Position numbers and translations under genes: made by a program. DNA of 64,000 nt from Gryllotalpicola daejeonensis (GTDB lineage: Bacteria > Actinomycetota > Actinomycetes > Actinomycetales > Microbacteriaceae). The notes beneath the pieces are model-generated. The model ran no database searches and was not told the DNA's origin. It saw only the letters and a list, made by a program, of their open reading frames with translations. Location of the stretch: NCBI RefSeq assembly GCF_039538145.1, contig NZ_BAABBV010000001.1:2418001-2482000 (forward strand), read 5' to 3'. Within the stretch, counting starts at the first letter, position 1, and every line of letters starts with the position of its first letter. Of the stretch, positions 17,916-26,403 are shown in pieces.

Positions 17916-18706
17916 GGAAGCTGATCGGTCTCGATGTCGACGGCACTCTGATCCGCATCGACGAGACGATCTCGCCCGCCGTGCGCGCGCAGGTCGAGCG
18001 CGTGCAGGCGGCCGGCCACGAGGTCACCCTCGCGACGGGTCGCAGCTGGGAGACCGCGCAGGGCATCCTTGAGCACTTCGGGCTCACTCCCGAGTACGTC
18101 GTGTGCTCGAACGGCGCCCTGATCATGCAGCGCGACGCCGCAGAGCCGACCGGCTATCGGCGCGAATGGGTCGAGACCTTCGACCCCACCGAGGTGCTGC
18201 AGACGATTCGGCCTCACCTGCCGCGTGGCAGCTTCATGGTCGAGGATGCCACGGGCTTCCGCCGCTACACAGAGGGCATGACCGACTGGGAGCTCAGCAA
18301 CGCCGAGCAGGTCGACTTCGACCAGCTCGCAGGCTTCCCGGCGAGCCGCGTCGTGGTGGTCGCACCCGAGCTCGACACCGACGAGTTCCTCGACGTCGTG
18401 CGTGGCATGGGCCTCAACAAGGTCTCGTACTCGATCGGCTGGACTGCCTGGCTCGACATCGCGCCCATGGGCGTCAACAAGGGCACGGCGCTCGCGCGCG
18501 TGCGTGAAGAGCTGGGGATTCCCGGGCCGGACGTCCTCGTCGCGGGTGACGGCCGCAACGATCTCGAGATGTTCGAGTGGGCGGTCTCGATCGGCGGCCG
18601 CGCGGTCGCCATGGGCCAGGCCCCCGACGAGGTGAAGGCCGCCGCCAGCGAGGTCACGGGAACCGTCGACGAAGACGGCCTGGCCACCGTGCTCGCGGCG
18701 CTCTGA
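17912..18706 (+). CDS. HAD superfamily hydrolase (Cof/type IIB)
   Basis: A 264-residue Cof-like phosphatase, probably acting on sugar phosphates or nucleotides in the cytosol. Motif I is GLDVDGTLI, motif II lies around LATGRSW, motif III is the Lys in GVNKGTALA, and motif IV is VAGDGRNDLEMF. A type IIB cap lies between motifs II and III. The GTG start at 17912 overlaps the serS stop by 4 nt, so it is translated with serS. The in-frame codons upstream inside serS are an out-of-frame reading of that gene. Confidence 0.9.
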   Translation: MRKLIGLDVDGTLIRIDETISPAVRAQVERVQAAGHEVTLATGRSWETAQGILEHFGLTPEYVVCSNGALIMQRDAAEPTGYRREWVETFDPTEVLQTIRPHLPRGSFMVEDATGFRRYTEGMTDWELSNAEQVDFDQLAGFPASRVVVVAPELDTDEFLDVVRGMGLNKVSYSIGWTAWLDIAPMGVNKGTALARVREELGIPGPDVLVAGDGRNDLEMFEWAVSIGGRAVAMGQAPDEVKAAASEVTGTVDEDGLATVLAAL

Positions 18707-18831
18707 CCGAGTGGCGCGCTGATCCTCGGCGGCAGCCCGCGGCTCTCTAAGTCCATTGCCAGGTCTGCTCTGAAAGGGTGGAGATCCGACCCCCGGATCC
18801 CAGCCACCCCCGGCCGACCCCCAAGGACGTG

Positions 18832-20148
18832 ATGACCGACCCGACCGCTGCCCCGTTGCGACCGCGTCACGGTCGACCCGGCAGGCCGAAGTCGATTGCG
18901 CGTCACGGCAGGCTCAGCCGCAGGCATCCGTTCGCCTCATTGGGAAAGATCATCGCGGGAATCGCGGTCGTCGCCGGGGTGAGCGCGTTCTCGCTCACGA
19001 CGATGGCGGTGGGCGACGTCGTGCACTCGACCAAGCCGGCCGTCGTGCTCGTCGACCCGACCACGCACAAAGAGGTCACCCAGCAGCAGGGCATCGAAGC
19101 GCTGCAGGGGTCGTTCAACGTGCTGCTCGCGGGCTCTGACTCCGGCGACGGCAACAAGGCCTACGGCGAGCGCGGCGAGAACCTCAACGACGTCACGATG
19201 CTCATGCACGTCTCGGCCGACCACCAGCACGTCACCGTCGTCAGCTTCCCGCGCGACATGCTCGTCCCGATTCCGTCGTGCCCGAACCCCAAGGGCGGCT
19301 ACTACTCGGCGATGAGCGCGCAGAAGATCAACGTGACGCTCAGCTACGGCGGCCTCGCGTGCACGGCGCTAACGGTCGAGAAGCTCACCGGGCTGTCCAT
19401 TCCGTATGCGGCGCTGATTCAGTTCGACGGCGTCGTCGACATGTCGAACGCCGTCGGTGGTGTGCCGGTCTGCCTCTCGGGTCCCATCAAGGATCCGTAC
19501 ACCGGCCTCGACCTGCCCGCCGGCACCAGCACCATCAAGGGCCAGCAGGCGCTCGCGTTCCTGCGTACCCGCCACGGCGTGGGCGACGGCTCCGACCTCG
19601 GCCGCATCAGCAACCAGCAGGTCTTCCTGTCATCGCTGGTGCGCACGATCAAGTCGGCTGACACGCTCGGCAACCCGCTGAAGGTGTACTCGCTCGCGAA
19701 GGCCGCCGCCTCGAACATGCAGCTGTCGACCTCGCTGTCGAACGTGCAGACCATGGCGTCGATGGCTGTCGCGCTCAAGGGCGCCGACCTGGCCAACGTC
19801 GTCTTCGTGCAGTTCCCGACGAACTACGTCGACGGCGGCGGCGCGGTCGCCCCCGACGAAGCGGGCGAGCAGGCGCTCCTCACCGCGTTGCAGCACGATG
19901 AGCCGGTGCAGGTGACGGGCACGACTGGCATCGGATCTGTGCAGGATCCGTCGCATGCGACGAGCGCGAGCGCGGCGACCGGTGCGGCGACGGATGCCGC
20001 GTCCGCGCCGACCCCGACGCCGAGTACTGCCCCCACCGCAGGCTCGACCCCGAGCGCCTCGCCGAGCAGCAGCGCCGTCGCCCTGCCGAGCGAGGTGCAC
20101 GGCCAGTCCGCCGACGACTACACCTGCTCGCGGCCCTACGGCAAATAG
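18832..20148 (+). CDS. LytR-CpsA-Psr (LCP) family cell-wall glycopolymer ligase (copy 1)
   Basis: A 438-residue type II membrane protein. A basic N-terminus with one TM segment (IIAGIAVVAGVSAFSLTTM) is followed by an extracellular LCP domain: NVLLAGSDSGDG, DVTMLMHVSADHQHVTVVSFPRDMLVPIPSC, AMSAQKINVTLSYGG, and LAFLRTRHGVGDGSDLGRI. The conserved Asp and Arg residues bind pyrophosphate-lipid donors in known LCP enzymes, which attach glycopolymers to peptidoglycan. A Thr/Pro/Ser/Ala-rich stretch precedes a short conserved tail (GQSADDYTCSRPYGK). The ATG at 18832 has AAGGA upstream; a GTG at 18778 is less likely. Confidence 0.92.
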   Translation: MTDPTAAPLRPRHGRPGRPKSIARHGRLSRRHPFASLGKIIAGIAVVAGVSAFSLTTMAVGDVVHSTKPAVVLVDPTTHKEVTQQQGIEALQGSFNVLLAGSDSGDGNKAYGERGENLNDVTMLMHVSADHQHVTVVSFPRDMLVPIPSCPNPKGGYYSAMSAQKINVTLSYGGLACTALTVEKLTGLSIPYAALIQFDGVVDMSNAVGGVPVCLSGPIKDPYTGLDLPAGTSTIKGQQALAFLRTRHGVGDGSDLGRISNQQVFLSSLVRTIKSADTLGNPLKVYSLAKAAASNMQLSTSLSNVQTMASMAVALKGADLANVVFVQFPTNYVDGGGAVAPDEAGEQALLTALQHDEPVQVTGTTGIGSVQDPSHATSASAATGAATDAASAPTPTPSTAPTAGSTPSASPSSSAVALPSEVHGQSADDYTCSRPYGK

Positions 20149-20176
20149 TCACAGCTCGGCTCGATAGACTCGACGC

Positions 20177-20264
20177 GGATGCGTGGCAGAGCGGCCTAAT
20201 GCGGCGGTCTTGAAAACCGCTGACGAGCGATCGTCCGGGGGTTCAAATCCCTCCGCATCCGCCA
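20177..20264 (+). tRNA. tRNA-Ser (UGA)
   Basis: Cloverleaf with acceptor GGATGCG pairing CGCATCC, D-stem GCA/TGC, anticodon stem around loop CTTGAAA (anticodon TGA), a long variable arm typical of serine, T-arm GGGGG-TTCAAAT-CCCTC, discriminator G and encoded CCA. It lies between the two LCP genes. Confidence 0.96.
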
Positions 20265-20328
20265 AGCGAACCAGGCGTTCTGTCCCCTGACCGGGGGATC
20301 TGACCGTTACGCCCTCGAGACCAGCCCC

Positions 20329-20359
20329 TTGAACAGTCGCTATTGACGTGGGCCATAAT
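20329..20359 (+). promoter_or_regulatory. Candidate promoter of the second LCP gene
   Basis: TTGAAC (20329-20334) and CATAAT (20354-20359) are separated by 19 nt, a long but usable spacing. The -10 element would place the transcription start after the GTG at 20348, which supports the downstream GTG at 20408 as the translation start. Confidence 0.35.
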
Positions 20360-20407
20360 GACCACGGAGCGTCGCCTTCCCGACGCGATGATCATTGTGG
20401 GGTCCAG

Positions 20408-21736
20408 GTGCCTGAAGCACGTCGGTCGGCAGCGCGGCGCAAGCCGGTGTTGCGGCATGCACGCGGGCTGGCGAAGCATCCCCTCGTCTTTGCGAGCAAG
20501 CTCGTGGCATCCGTCGTCAGCGTGGCCGTGGTCAGCTCGCTCAGCATCGCGGCCATCGCGCTCGCCGACGTCAACCGCAACGTTCAGCAGAACTCGCAGG
20601 TGCACCTCGTCCAGCAGAAGACGGGCACCGCGGCGCCCGTCACGAAGGCCGTCGAACCCCAGGCGACCGCGCTGGCCGGTGAATTCAACGTGCTGCTCGT
20701 CGGCACGGACACGCGCACCGGCCAAGGCGCGAAGTTCCAGAACCGAGCCGACCTGAAGGCGTCGAGCGGCGCGGGCAACAACGACGTGACGATGCTGCTG
20801 CATGTGAACGCGGCGCACACGGCGGCCACCGTCGTCAGCTTCCCGCGCGACCTCGTCATTCCGATCCCGTCCTGCCCGAGCCCCAACGGCGGCTGGTACA
20901 GCGCGATGTCGGCGCAGATGCTGAACACGTCCCTGACGTACGGCGGCCTGACCTGCCCGGTACTGACGATCGAGAAGCTTCTCGACATCGACGACATCAA
21001 CTACGCGGCCGAGATCAGCTTCGACGGAGTGGCTGCGATGTCTGACGCGGTCGGCGGCGTGCCGGTGTGCCTCGCGACGCCGATCAACGACCCCTACGTC
21101 GGTCTCAAGCTGCCGGCAGGCACGAGCACGATCAAGGGCCAGGACGCGCTCGCGTTCCTGCGCTCACGCCACGGCGTCGACGACGGCAGCGACCTCGCCC
21201 GCATCAGCAACCAGCAGAACTTCCTCTCGTCGCTGCTGCGCACGGTCACCTCGGCGGGCACGCTCAGCAACCCGATCAAGCTCTATCAGCTCGCCGAAGC
21301 GGCGACTCAGAACATGACCCTGTCCGACACGTTGGGGAACACGCAGACGATGGTCGGCATGGCGGTGGCGCTCAAGAGCATCCCGCTGTCGCAGATCACC
21401 TTCGTGCAGTACCCCGTGGTCAGCGACCCGTCGAACGCGAACCGTGTCGTCCCCGACAGCTACGGTGCGTCCGTGCTCGCCGACGCGATCCAGAAGGACC
21501 AGCCCGTCGTGCTCTCGGCGTCGACGGGTCGCGGCACTGTTCTCGCCGGCGGGTCGGGCGGCACCGGGGGCGGCACGGGTTCCACCGCGCCCACGACGCC
21601 GGCCACCAGCCCGACGACGCCTGAGACGACAGCGACCACGCCGCCTGGCGAGGTGCAGCTCACGCGCGGCGCGACGGGGCAGACCGCCGACCAGCAGACC
21701 TGCACGAAGGGCGTGACCGGCCGCCCAGGCGAGTGA
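20408..21736 (+). CDS. LytR-CpsA-Psr (LCP) family cell-wall glycopolymer ligase (copy 2)
   Basis: A 442-residue paralog of the LCP gene upstream, with the same architecture. It has a basic N-terminus, one TM helix (VVSVAVVSSLSIAAIALA) and an LCP domain with NVLLVGTDTRTG, VVSFPRDLVIPIPSC, SAMSAQMLNTSLTYGG and LAFLRSRHGVDDGSDLARIS. A Gly/Thr/Pro-rich linker leads to the same style of C-terminal motif (GATGQTADQQTCTKG) as copy 1. I prefer GTG 20408 (MPEARRSAARR) to GTG 20348. The extra 20 residues of the longer form do not resemble copy 1 and precede the likely transcription start. Confidence 0.9.
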   Translation: MPEARRSAARRKPVLRHARGLAKHPLVFASKLVASVVSVAVVSSLSIAAIALADVNRNVQQNSQVHLVQQKTGTAAPVTKAVEPQATALAGEFNVLLVGTDTRTGQGAKFQNRADLKASSGAGNNDVTMLLHVNAAHTAATVVSFPRDLVIPIPSCPSPNGGWYSAMSAQMLNTSLTYGGLTCPVLTIEKLLDIDDINYAAEISFDGVAAMSDAVGGVPVCLATPINDPYVGLKLPAGTSTIKGQDALAFLRSRHGVDDGSDLARISNQQNFLSSLLRTVTSAGTLSNPIKLYQLAEAATQNMTLSDTLGNTQTMVGMAVALKSIPLSQITFVQYPVVSDPSNANRVVPDSYGASVLADAIQKDQPVVLSASTGRGTVLAGGSGGTGGGTGSTAPTTPATSPTTPETTATTPPGEVQLTRGATGQTADQQTCTKGVTGRPGE

Positions 21737-21803
21737 CGCAGGCTGGCTGATCAGGCCGGTTGCGCCTGATAAGGTGTAACGGATGCCCGCCCCGGTGGGC
21801 ATT

Positions 21804-21893
21804 GGAGACGTCGCATAGTCCGGTCGAGTGCACCACCCTGCTAAGGTGGAGTCCCCTTCTTGGGGACCGAGGGTTCAAATCCCTCCGTCTCCG
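21804..21893 (+). tRNA. tRNA-Ser (GCU)
   Basis: Acceptor GGAGACG pairs CGTCTCC. The anticodon stem CCACC/GGTGG encloses CTGCTAA (anticodon GCT). The variable arm is a clear GTCCCC/GGGGAC hairpin, and the T-arm is GAGGG-TTCAAAT-CCCTC. Discriminator G; CCA is not encoded. T-rich sequence follows. The DNA directly downstream looks accessory. Confidence 0.96.
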
Positions 21894-22387
21894 CACTTTT
21901 CTTTGTTATCAGCCCCACTTTTTTCGGGCTGCCGATCACGTGCTGAGGCCCTCGGCCGTTCTCAGGAATGCCGCCCAGGACTGTGACGGGACGGTGGCCG
22001 AATCGAGCGTGCCAGCCCAGCGCGGTTTACATCGACGCCGAGCACGTGTGCGTACGTTTCCCACGCAACTGCTTGCATTCGCGCCCTCAAATCGCGCCCT
22101 GCGCATCTGATCCGCTAACACGGTTCGTCGGAAACCGTCGTCGACGATGCATAGCGTCGTCGCGCGGATCAGTTCTTCTTCAGACACCAGGCTCGATGTT
22201 GCAGTTGAGGTGTCAATGCGGGCATCTCCACCGTGCGGGGTAAACGTGCATTGATACAGACTTACGCCTCGCGGCAGCGGGCTCGGCCCCCAAAGCGCAC
22301 GATGAGGGACCGCCTTGCGGGCACACGTACGCAGGCAGGTGGCGCGCTGCGCATCACGCGGTGTGGCGGTTTCGATACTGTCTGAGC
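21894..22387. other. 494-bp stretch with no supportable gene
   Basis: Between tRNA-Ser(GCU) and the lipoprotein gene I see no convincing coding frame, RNA or repeat. A minus-strand frame of 83 codons (21936-22187) ends in a protein-like string (SWAAFLRTAEGL) but has no recognisable homology or start signal, and may be debris of a lost gene. The region could be remnant DNA of an insertion at the tRNA. Confidence 0.5.
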
Positions 22388-22939
22388 ATGATGTCGCGCG
22401 GTGTGGCAGCTGTTCTCGGAATCGAGATGGCGCTGGTTGCGCTTGCGCTCAGCGGATGCGCGGGCACGCCAGGCACGTGGTTCACGCCGTCGAGGCCCAC
22501 CATCTCGGTCACCGCGACTGCGTCGTGCCCGGCGGTCCTCGGCTCCGCGCGTGACGTGCCGGATCGTTCGGGCGGGTCCGGGAAGCTACTGCCGGATTCC
22601 CGACAGCCGACCGCCGCGCTGGTCTGTTCTTACAAGAACCGGGATCTTGCTTCACAAACCCAGCTAGGGGCTGAAGGCTCCCGCGAGCTGGCATCCGTTA
22701 TCAACAAGATCGACCTCGCGAAGCCGAAGGGCAACTTCAACTGTCCCGCATTATTCGACGAGGTCACCATCATGGCGTTCCAGTTCGGGCACGCGGACGA
22801 CGTTGATTTGTGGTGGAACGCTTCTGGCTGCCAGACCCTCGACAATGGCCGGCTGGGCGCGTTCGAGGGCGCCAACCCCTCATTCTACGAAGCGTTCCAG
22901 AACACGTACGCCCGGCTCGTGCCCGCCGCAACCAGATAA
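22388..22939 (+). CDS. Putative lipoprotein of unknown function
   Basis: A 183-residue protein. An N-terminal hydrophobic signal ends in the lipobox LALSGC, so it should be lipid-anchored on the outer face of the membrane. Four further Cys residues (TASCPAV, LVCSYK, FNCPAL, SGCQTL) could form disulfides. I recognise no domain, although the general design resembles small actinobacterial lipoproteins. The start is ATG 22388 (MMSRGVAA). The upstream in-frame codons lack a signal-like context. Confidence 0.65.
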   Translation: MMSRGVAAVLGIEMALVALALSGCAGTPGTWFTPSRPTISVTATASCPAVLGSARDVPDRSGGSGKLLPDSRQPTAALVCSYKNRDLASQTQLGAEGSRELASVINKIDLAKPKGNFNCPALFDEVTIMAFQFGHADDVDLWWNASGCQTLDNGRLGAFEGANPSFYEAFQNTYARLVPAATR

Positions 22940-23030
22940 CGACCGAACTTCAACCTGCATCTCGTCAGCGCTCGGCTAGGGCCCGCACGCTGACCGATCG
23001 GCTAGTGAGATGCCTGCCTCGCGGCGATTC

Positions 23031-23405
23031 TCAGCGCTGCGACATTGTCTTGGCGGCGGCTTCAAGACCAGCGAGGGACTTGAGTTGTTCCACGCGGACG
23101 ACTTCGGTGAGGCGCTCGGAGTCGAGAATGATGCGGGTCAGCCGGATCGATTTGTCGATTTGTGCGTGAATGAACGCCAGATCGGACTCACTCAGGGTGA
23201 GGTCGAGAGTTGCGTCGCGGGGTGGCCACCCTACCGGGCCGTGGCCGCGAAGCGGATGCGCTGCGTTCGCATCCCAGCCGCGTTGGCGGAGTTGCTGAGC
23301 ATGGTCGACGACGTTCTCCTCGTCGGACTCGCCTGACTGGATGATGTCGGAAATCGTGTTGTCCAGCACAGCGTCTATAACGAGCCAGGCGTCAACGCTG
23401 ATCAT
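23031..23405 (-). CDS. Hypothetical protein, 124 aa
   Basis: Soluble, acidic protein with alternating helix-like segments (DLAFIHAQIDKSIRLTRIILDSERLTEVVRVEQL). It starts with an ATG at 23405 (MISVDAWLVIDAVL). No known domain is recognised. It lies downstream of the PASTA, membrane and LysM genes on the same strand, but gaps of ~110 bp argue against tight coupling. An overlapping plus-strand frame (23010-23336) reads less like protein. Confidence 0.5.
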   Translation of the reverse strand: MISVDAWLVIDAVLDNTISDIIQSGESDEENVVDHAQQLRQRGWDANAAHPLRGHGPVGWPPRDATLDLTLSESDLAFIHAQIDKSIRLTRIILDSERLTEVVRVEQLKSLAGLEAAAKTMSQR

Positions 23406-23513
23406 ACGGCGACCCTAGCAATGGCGGACGCTGCAGTCCTCGGGCGGCGCGCTTGCGCACATTGCAGTCTGCGGGTGCTGAAGCCGACCGACCTACGTTC
23501 GGGTGCGGACGGC

Positions 23514-23870
23514 TCAGTTGACCGAGTCGTCCGACTCTGCGAGATCCACGAAGAAGTCACGTTCAGGCTCGGCATGGCCGACATCGGCTGGAGGCGTATC
23601 CGGGCGGATCACTAGGGCGCCGGAATCCGTCGAGCCGTAAGAGACAACGTCCACGGCGACGGAGTCCCACCGGTAGAGGATCGTCCCTGCGGCGGGGCGC
23701 TGCGAGATGATGTAGAAGAGCCCCGGCCACGCCAGCGCCCCGATGGGCGGACCATCAGGGTCCGGATTCGCCAACACCACACCCGCATCGTGCGCGACAT
23801 CGCGACCGACATGGAACGGCAGCCCCACGACATCGGGCACTGTCACTCGATCGGCCGATCGCTCACGCAC
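23514..23870 (-). CDS. Small single-PASTA-domain protein
   Basis: About 118 residues. It begins near VTVPDVVGLPFHVGRDVAHDAGVVL and reaches GTILYRWDSVAVDVVSYG, a standard PASTA module of the kind that senses or binds peptidoglycan fragments in Ser/Thr kinases and PBPs. No TM segment is seen. The start is uncertain: I give GTG 23870. The frame stays open to a TTG at 24029, but that extension is Arg-rich and lacks a ribosome site. A stand-alone PASTA protein is unusual; it may have lost an N-terminal anchor. Confidence 0.5.
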   Translation of the reverse strand: MRERSADRVTVPDVVGLPFHVGRDVAHDAGVVLANPDPDGPPIGALAWPGLFYIISQRPAAGTILYRWDSVAVDVVSYGSTDSGALVIRPDTPPADVGHAEPERDFFVDLAESDDSVN

Positions 23871-24050
23871 TTGCAGGACGATACGCCGCGCTACGCTGGG
23901 CCGCACGCCCGCTAGGCGATCCGTCACCGCGCGGCTGCGTTGCCCCGCACGCTCGGTTCCGCAGCCGCGCTCGCCAGCGACGGGCCAGGGCAACGCTTCT
24001 CTTGCGCCGCGGTACGTCTGGGTGAGCAATCGTTGTCGCCACGCTTCGCG

Positions 24051-24479
24051 TCACTGCCTCACCAGGTTTGACGGCGGCCAATTTGGCCCCGTTGCAAGCT
24101 GTACGCCGATGTAGATCGCCGCAATTGCTGCCGCAAGGATCACGATGGTGATCGCCGCGGCCGGCACCGTGACGCGTCTGCGGCGTGCCACGACAATCGC
24201 AAGGACGATTCCTGCTGCGAACAGGCCGACCATCGGGAGCAGACTCACGACGATGAATAGCGGTGAGCCGCCCTCCACATCGGCGGGGACGTTCGGACCG
24301 TACGCGACTGAAGCTTTGCTGTATTCGGCGGCTTGATCGGCGATGGTGAAGACGACGATCCGGTAGGCGGGCAGCATGGCCAGCCCGGTGGCCGCCAAGA
24401 TCAGCGCAATGTAGAGGATCGAGGTGCTCTGCCGCGCCGCTGTTGAGGCCGGGTGCGCTGCGGGCATTGGGTCAGTCAT
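24051..24479 (-). CDS. Hypothetical membrane protein
   Basis: A 142-residue protein with three predicted TM helices: SILYIALILAATGLAMLPAY, LFIVVSLLPMVGLFAAGIVLAIVVA, and VPAAAITIVILAAAIAAIYIGV. An extracytoplasmic loop (residues ~50-80) lies between the first two. No known family is recognised. The ATG at 24479 overlaps the stop of the upstream LysM gene by 8 nt, which implies coupled translation and a shared function. Confidence 0.65.
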   Translation of the reverse strand: MTDPMPAAHPASTAARQSTSILYIALILAATGLAMLPAYRIVVFTIADQAAEYSKASVAYGPNVPADVEGGSPLFIVVSLLPMVGLFAAGIVLAIVVARRRRVTVPAAAITIVILAAAIAAIYIGVQLATGPNWPPSNLVRQ

Positions 24480-24927
24480 AGACGGCGGTGTGACAGTCGG
24501 CCGCATCGTGCCGTGCGGCGGCGACGCGCTGGATCGTCAGGGTTTGACCCACCAGGAGCTGGTCATCGTGCCCGTTGAGCCAGTCGTTGGCGCCGTAGAT
24601 GTCCGCGTTGCACAGTCCGAAGCGGTATGCAATCGCAGAGATCGTGTCGGACGGCTCCACGGTGTAGGCGAATGTGGTCGCCGTGGTTGCTTTCGCGTCC
24701 CCTGTGGCGTCCAGTTGCGGTCCTGCGTCCCTGGGGGCGGTCAGCGGGGCCATGCTCTGTGAACTCGGTGCGCTGGATGGTGCCTCCGATGGTGAGGCCG
24801 ATGCAACACCCGACTTCGACGACGGCACCGCTCCACGTAAATGCACGACGGAGAGAATCGCCGCGGCGGCGATGAAGATGAAAGCGAGCGCTCCGACGAG
24901 GAGAATGCTTCGCGATCGCATCGACAT
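24472..24927 (-). CDS. LysM domain protein with N-terminal membrane anchor
   Basis: A 151-residue protein. A TM/signal segment (ILLVGALAFIFIAAAAILSVV), a Ser/Ala/Pro-rich linker and a C-terminal LysM module (YTVEPSDTISAIAYRFGL through DDQLLVGQTLTI) predict a peptidoglycan-binding protein outside the cell. Two Cys residues (FGLCNAD and ADCHTA) could form a disulfide across the domain. It is translationally coupled to the following three-helix membrane protein. Confidence 0.75.
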   Translation of the reverse strand: MSMRSRSILLVGALAFIFIAAAAILSVVHLRGAVPSSKSGVASASPSEAPSSAPSSQSMAPLTAPRDAGPQLDATGDAKATTATTFAYTVEPSDTISAIAYRFGLCNADIYGANDWLNGHDDQLLVGQTLTIQRVAAARHDAADCHTAVYD

Positions 24928-25044
24928 GTGTCTAGGTTATTCAGCGCAAGAAGCGATGCGCCCCGCGAAAGTGCGAGTCAGACAGCCGCACGAGAGTGTG
25001 GCGACTCCTGCCCTACATCAGCACAATCTCGCCTTGTTGCTGAG

Positions 25045-25556
25045 TCAGCGTGCTGGAGATTCCGAGCCCAGGTTGACAGCGGCGCTGCCCGCAGCGATTG
25101 TGACGAGCCCGATAACCGCAGCGGTAGCGGTTGACACGCCGTGCGCGGTGACGAGCGTTCCGGTCAGCGCAGCCGCGGCCGCGATTCCGGTCGCGGATGC
25201 CGTGTTCACCCACGTGAAGGCCTCGGTGATGCGCGACGAGGCGACGCATGCCTGCACGAGTTGTGAGCTGGAGGCGATGAGCGGCGCGATCGCCGTCCCG
25301 CCGACAAGAAGCATGACCATGAGCCCAGGAATCGCGGGCCATACTGCTCCGGTCACGACGCCGGCGACTAGGACGAGCGAAGCGGCAAGCTGTATCGCGC
25401 GTGGGCGCGGCGCGGCCCTCCACGCACCATAGGCAAGCCCGCTGAGGATGCTTGCTGCGCTGCTCAGGGCGAGGATCGCGCCCGTCAACGGCTGAAGGCC
25501 GCGTGCAGTAGCAGCTGCGGTGACTATGACGGGGACCGCGCCGATCCGCCTGCGTG
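25045..25556 (-). pseudogene. MFS transporter fragment (C-terminal half only)
   Basis: About 170 residues with MFS-like helices and the string IASSSQLVQACVASSRITEAFTWVNTASATGIAAAAALTG, as in the second half of sugar-efflux-like MFS permeases. The N-terminal six helices are missing. Upstream the frame dissolves into unrelated sequence (AGTKTVVLRASSF) that overlaps the divergent gene at 25604, and no start codon is well placed. Probably truncated by the rearrangement that built this region. Confidence 0.65.
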
Positions 25557-25603
25557 CTGGGGCGATCTTTGCCGTTGCTAGTCGGCGGGACGACACTGCG
25601 TGT

Positions 25604-26161
25604 ATGAACGAGGATGCGCGTAGGACGACGGTTTTTGTGCCGGCGCATGCCATATCGCTGGAGGTCGTGGCCTGGTCGAGCACCGATCCGCATGTCGGCG
25701 TCGCCGCGACATTGCCGGGACCTGACGGTCACTATCGCCTGACGGTCCACACGATGGTCCGGACGGGGGAGCGTCTCTCGGGCAATGGAGTCGCGCAGCG
25801 GGTCGCAACGGACCCTGTAGCGCTGGCTTCCAGCGCCGCCTGGGAGCTCCTCGCATCACGGCTGGCGCCAATTGAGTCAGAGGAGCAACGGCCTGCGGCA
25901 CGCGCGGCCGTGGAAGACGTGGACCGGCGAGTGGCTGCCGCGGCGGCCGACGCGGGCGATCTGACGATGTGGGAACTACGTCCGGTAATCGTCGAGGGCG
26001 ACCGATTCGCCCTGCATGTGCGCGCGTTCCCCGAGGGGTTCGCGGCCTTCGCCGATCTCGGTCCGGAGGTGGTCACCATCAGCGGACCGCACCTGCCACC
26101 CGTCCTAGAACTGCAGCGCCGTGAATCGCAAGGCGCACGACTTCTGCCCGACCCGAGTTGA
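25604..26161 (+). CDS. Hypothetical protein, 185 aa
   Basis: Soluble, mostly beta-looking protein beginning MNEDARRTTVFVPAHAISLEVVAWSS and ending in a basic tail. No family is recognised. Segments such as GDRFALHVRAFPEGFAAFADLGPEVVTISGP read as a real protein with balanced composition. It faces away from the truncated MFS fragment. The start ATG 25604 is chosen because the 28 upstream in-frame codons lie over the remains of the MFS gene. Confidence 0.55.
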   Translation: MNEDARRTTVFVPAHAISLEVVAWSSTDPHVGVAATLPGPDGHYRLTVHTMVRTGERLSGNGVAQRVATDPVALASSAAWELLASRLAPIESEEQRPAARAAVEDVDRRVAAAAADAGDLTMWELRPVIVEGDRFALHVRAFPEGFAAFADLGPEVVTISGPHLPPVLELQRRESQGARLLPDPS

Positions 26162-26368
26162 GCAAGCGACGCGTGCAGTAAAGGACCGCCCAGCGCCGCG
26201 CGCTTGTTACTACCCAGTGCGCGTCGGTCGCCAGATCTGCCTGGGCTTGTAGCCGTGTTTCTGAAGCCAGTGCTCGGTATAGCCGGTGCGCGATGGAGCG
26301 ATGATCGTCAGCGGATCGGGAGCTCGGCAACCCGGTCCAGGCGCTTCACCTGTGCCGCCGCCTACAAG

Positions 26369-26403
26369 TTGATTTCTGCACGCAACTAGTTTATAGTTGC
26401 ATC
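26369..26403 (+). promoter_or_regulatory. marR promoter with overlapping operator; leaderless start
   Basis: A canonical promoter is visible: TTGATT at 26369-26374, a 17-nt spacer, and TATAGT at 26392-26397. A perfect inverted repeat, GCAACTA (26382-26388) and TAGTTGC (26394-26400) with a 5-nt spacer, covers the spacer and -10. The transcription start should fall at about 26403-26404, on the GTG start codon itself, so the mRNA is leaderless. A MarR dimer bound here would block RNA polymerase, giving autorepression. Confidence 0.7.

Noticed and set aside
23010..23336. Plus-strand 108-codon frame
   Set aside because: Antisense to the 124-residue hypothetical protein, which has more natural composition.
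26079..26330. 83-codon minus-strand frame
   Set aside because: Overlaps the end of the hypothetical gene, has no ribosome site and no recognisable domain. A neighbouring frame has a short protein-like string, probably gene debris.
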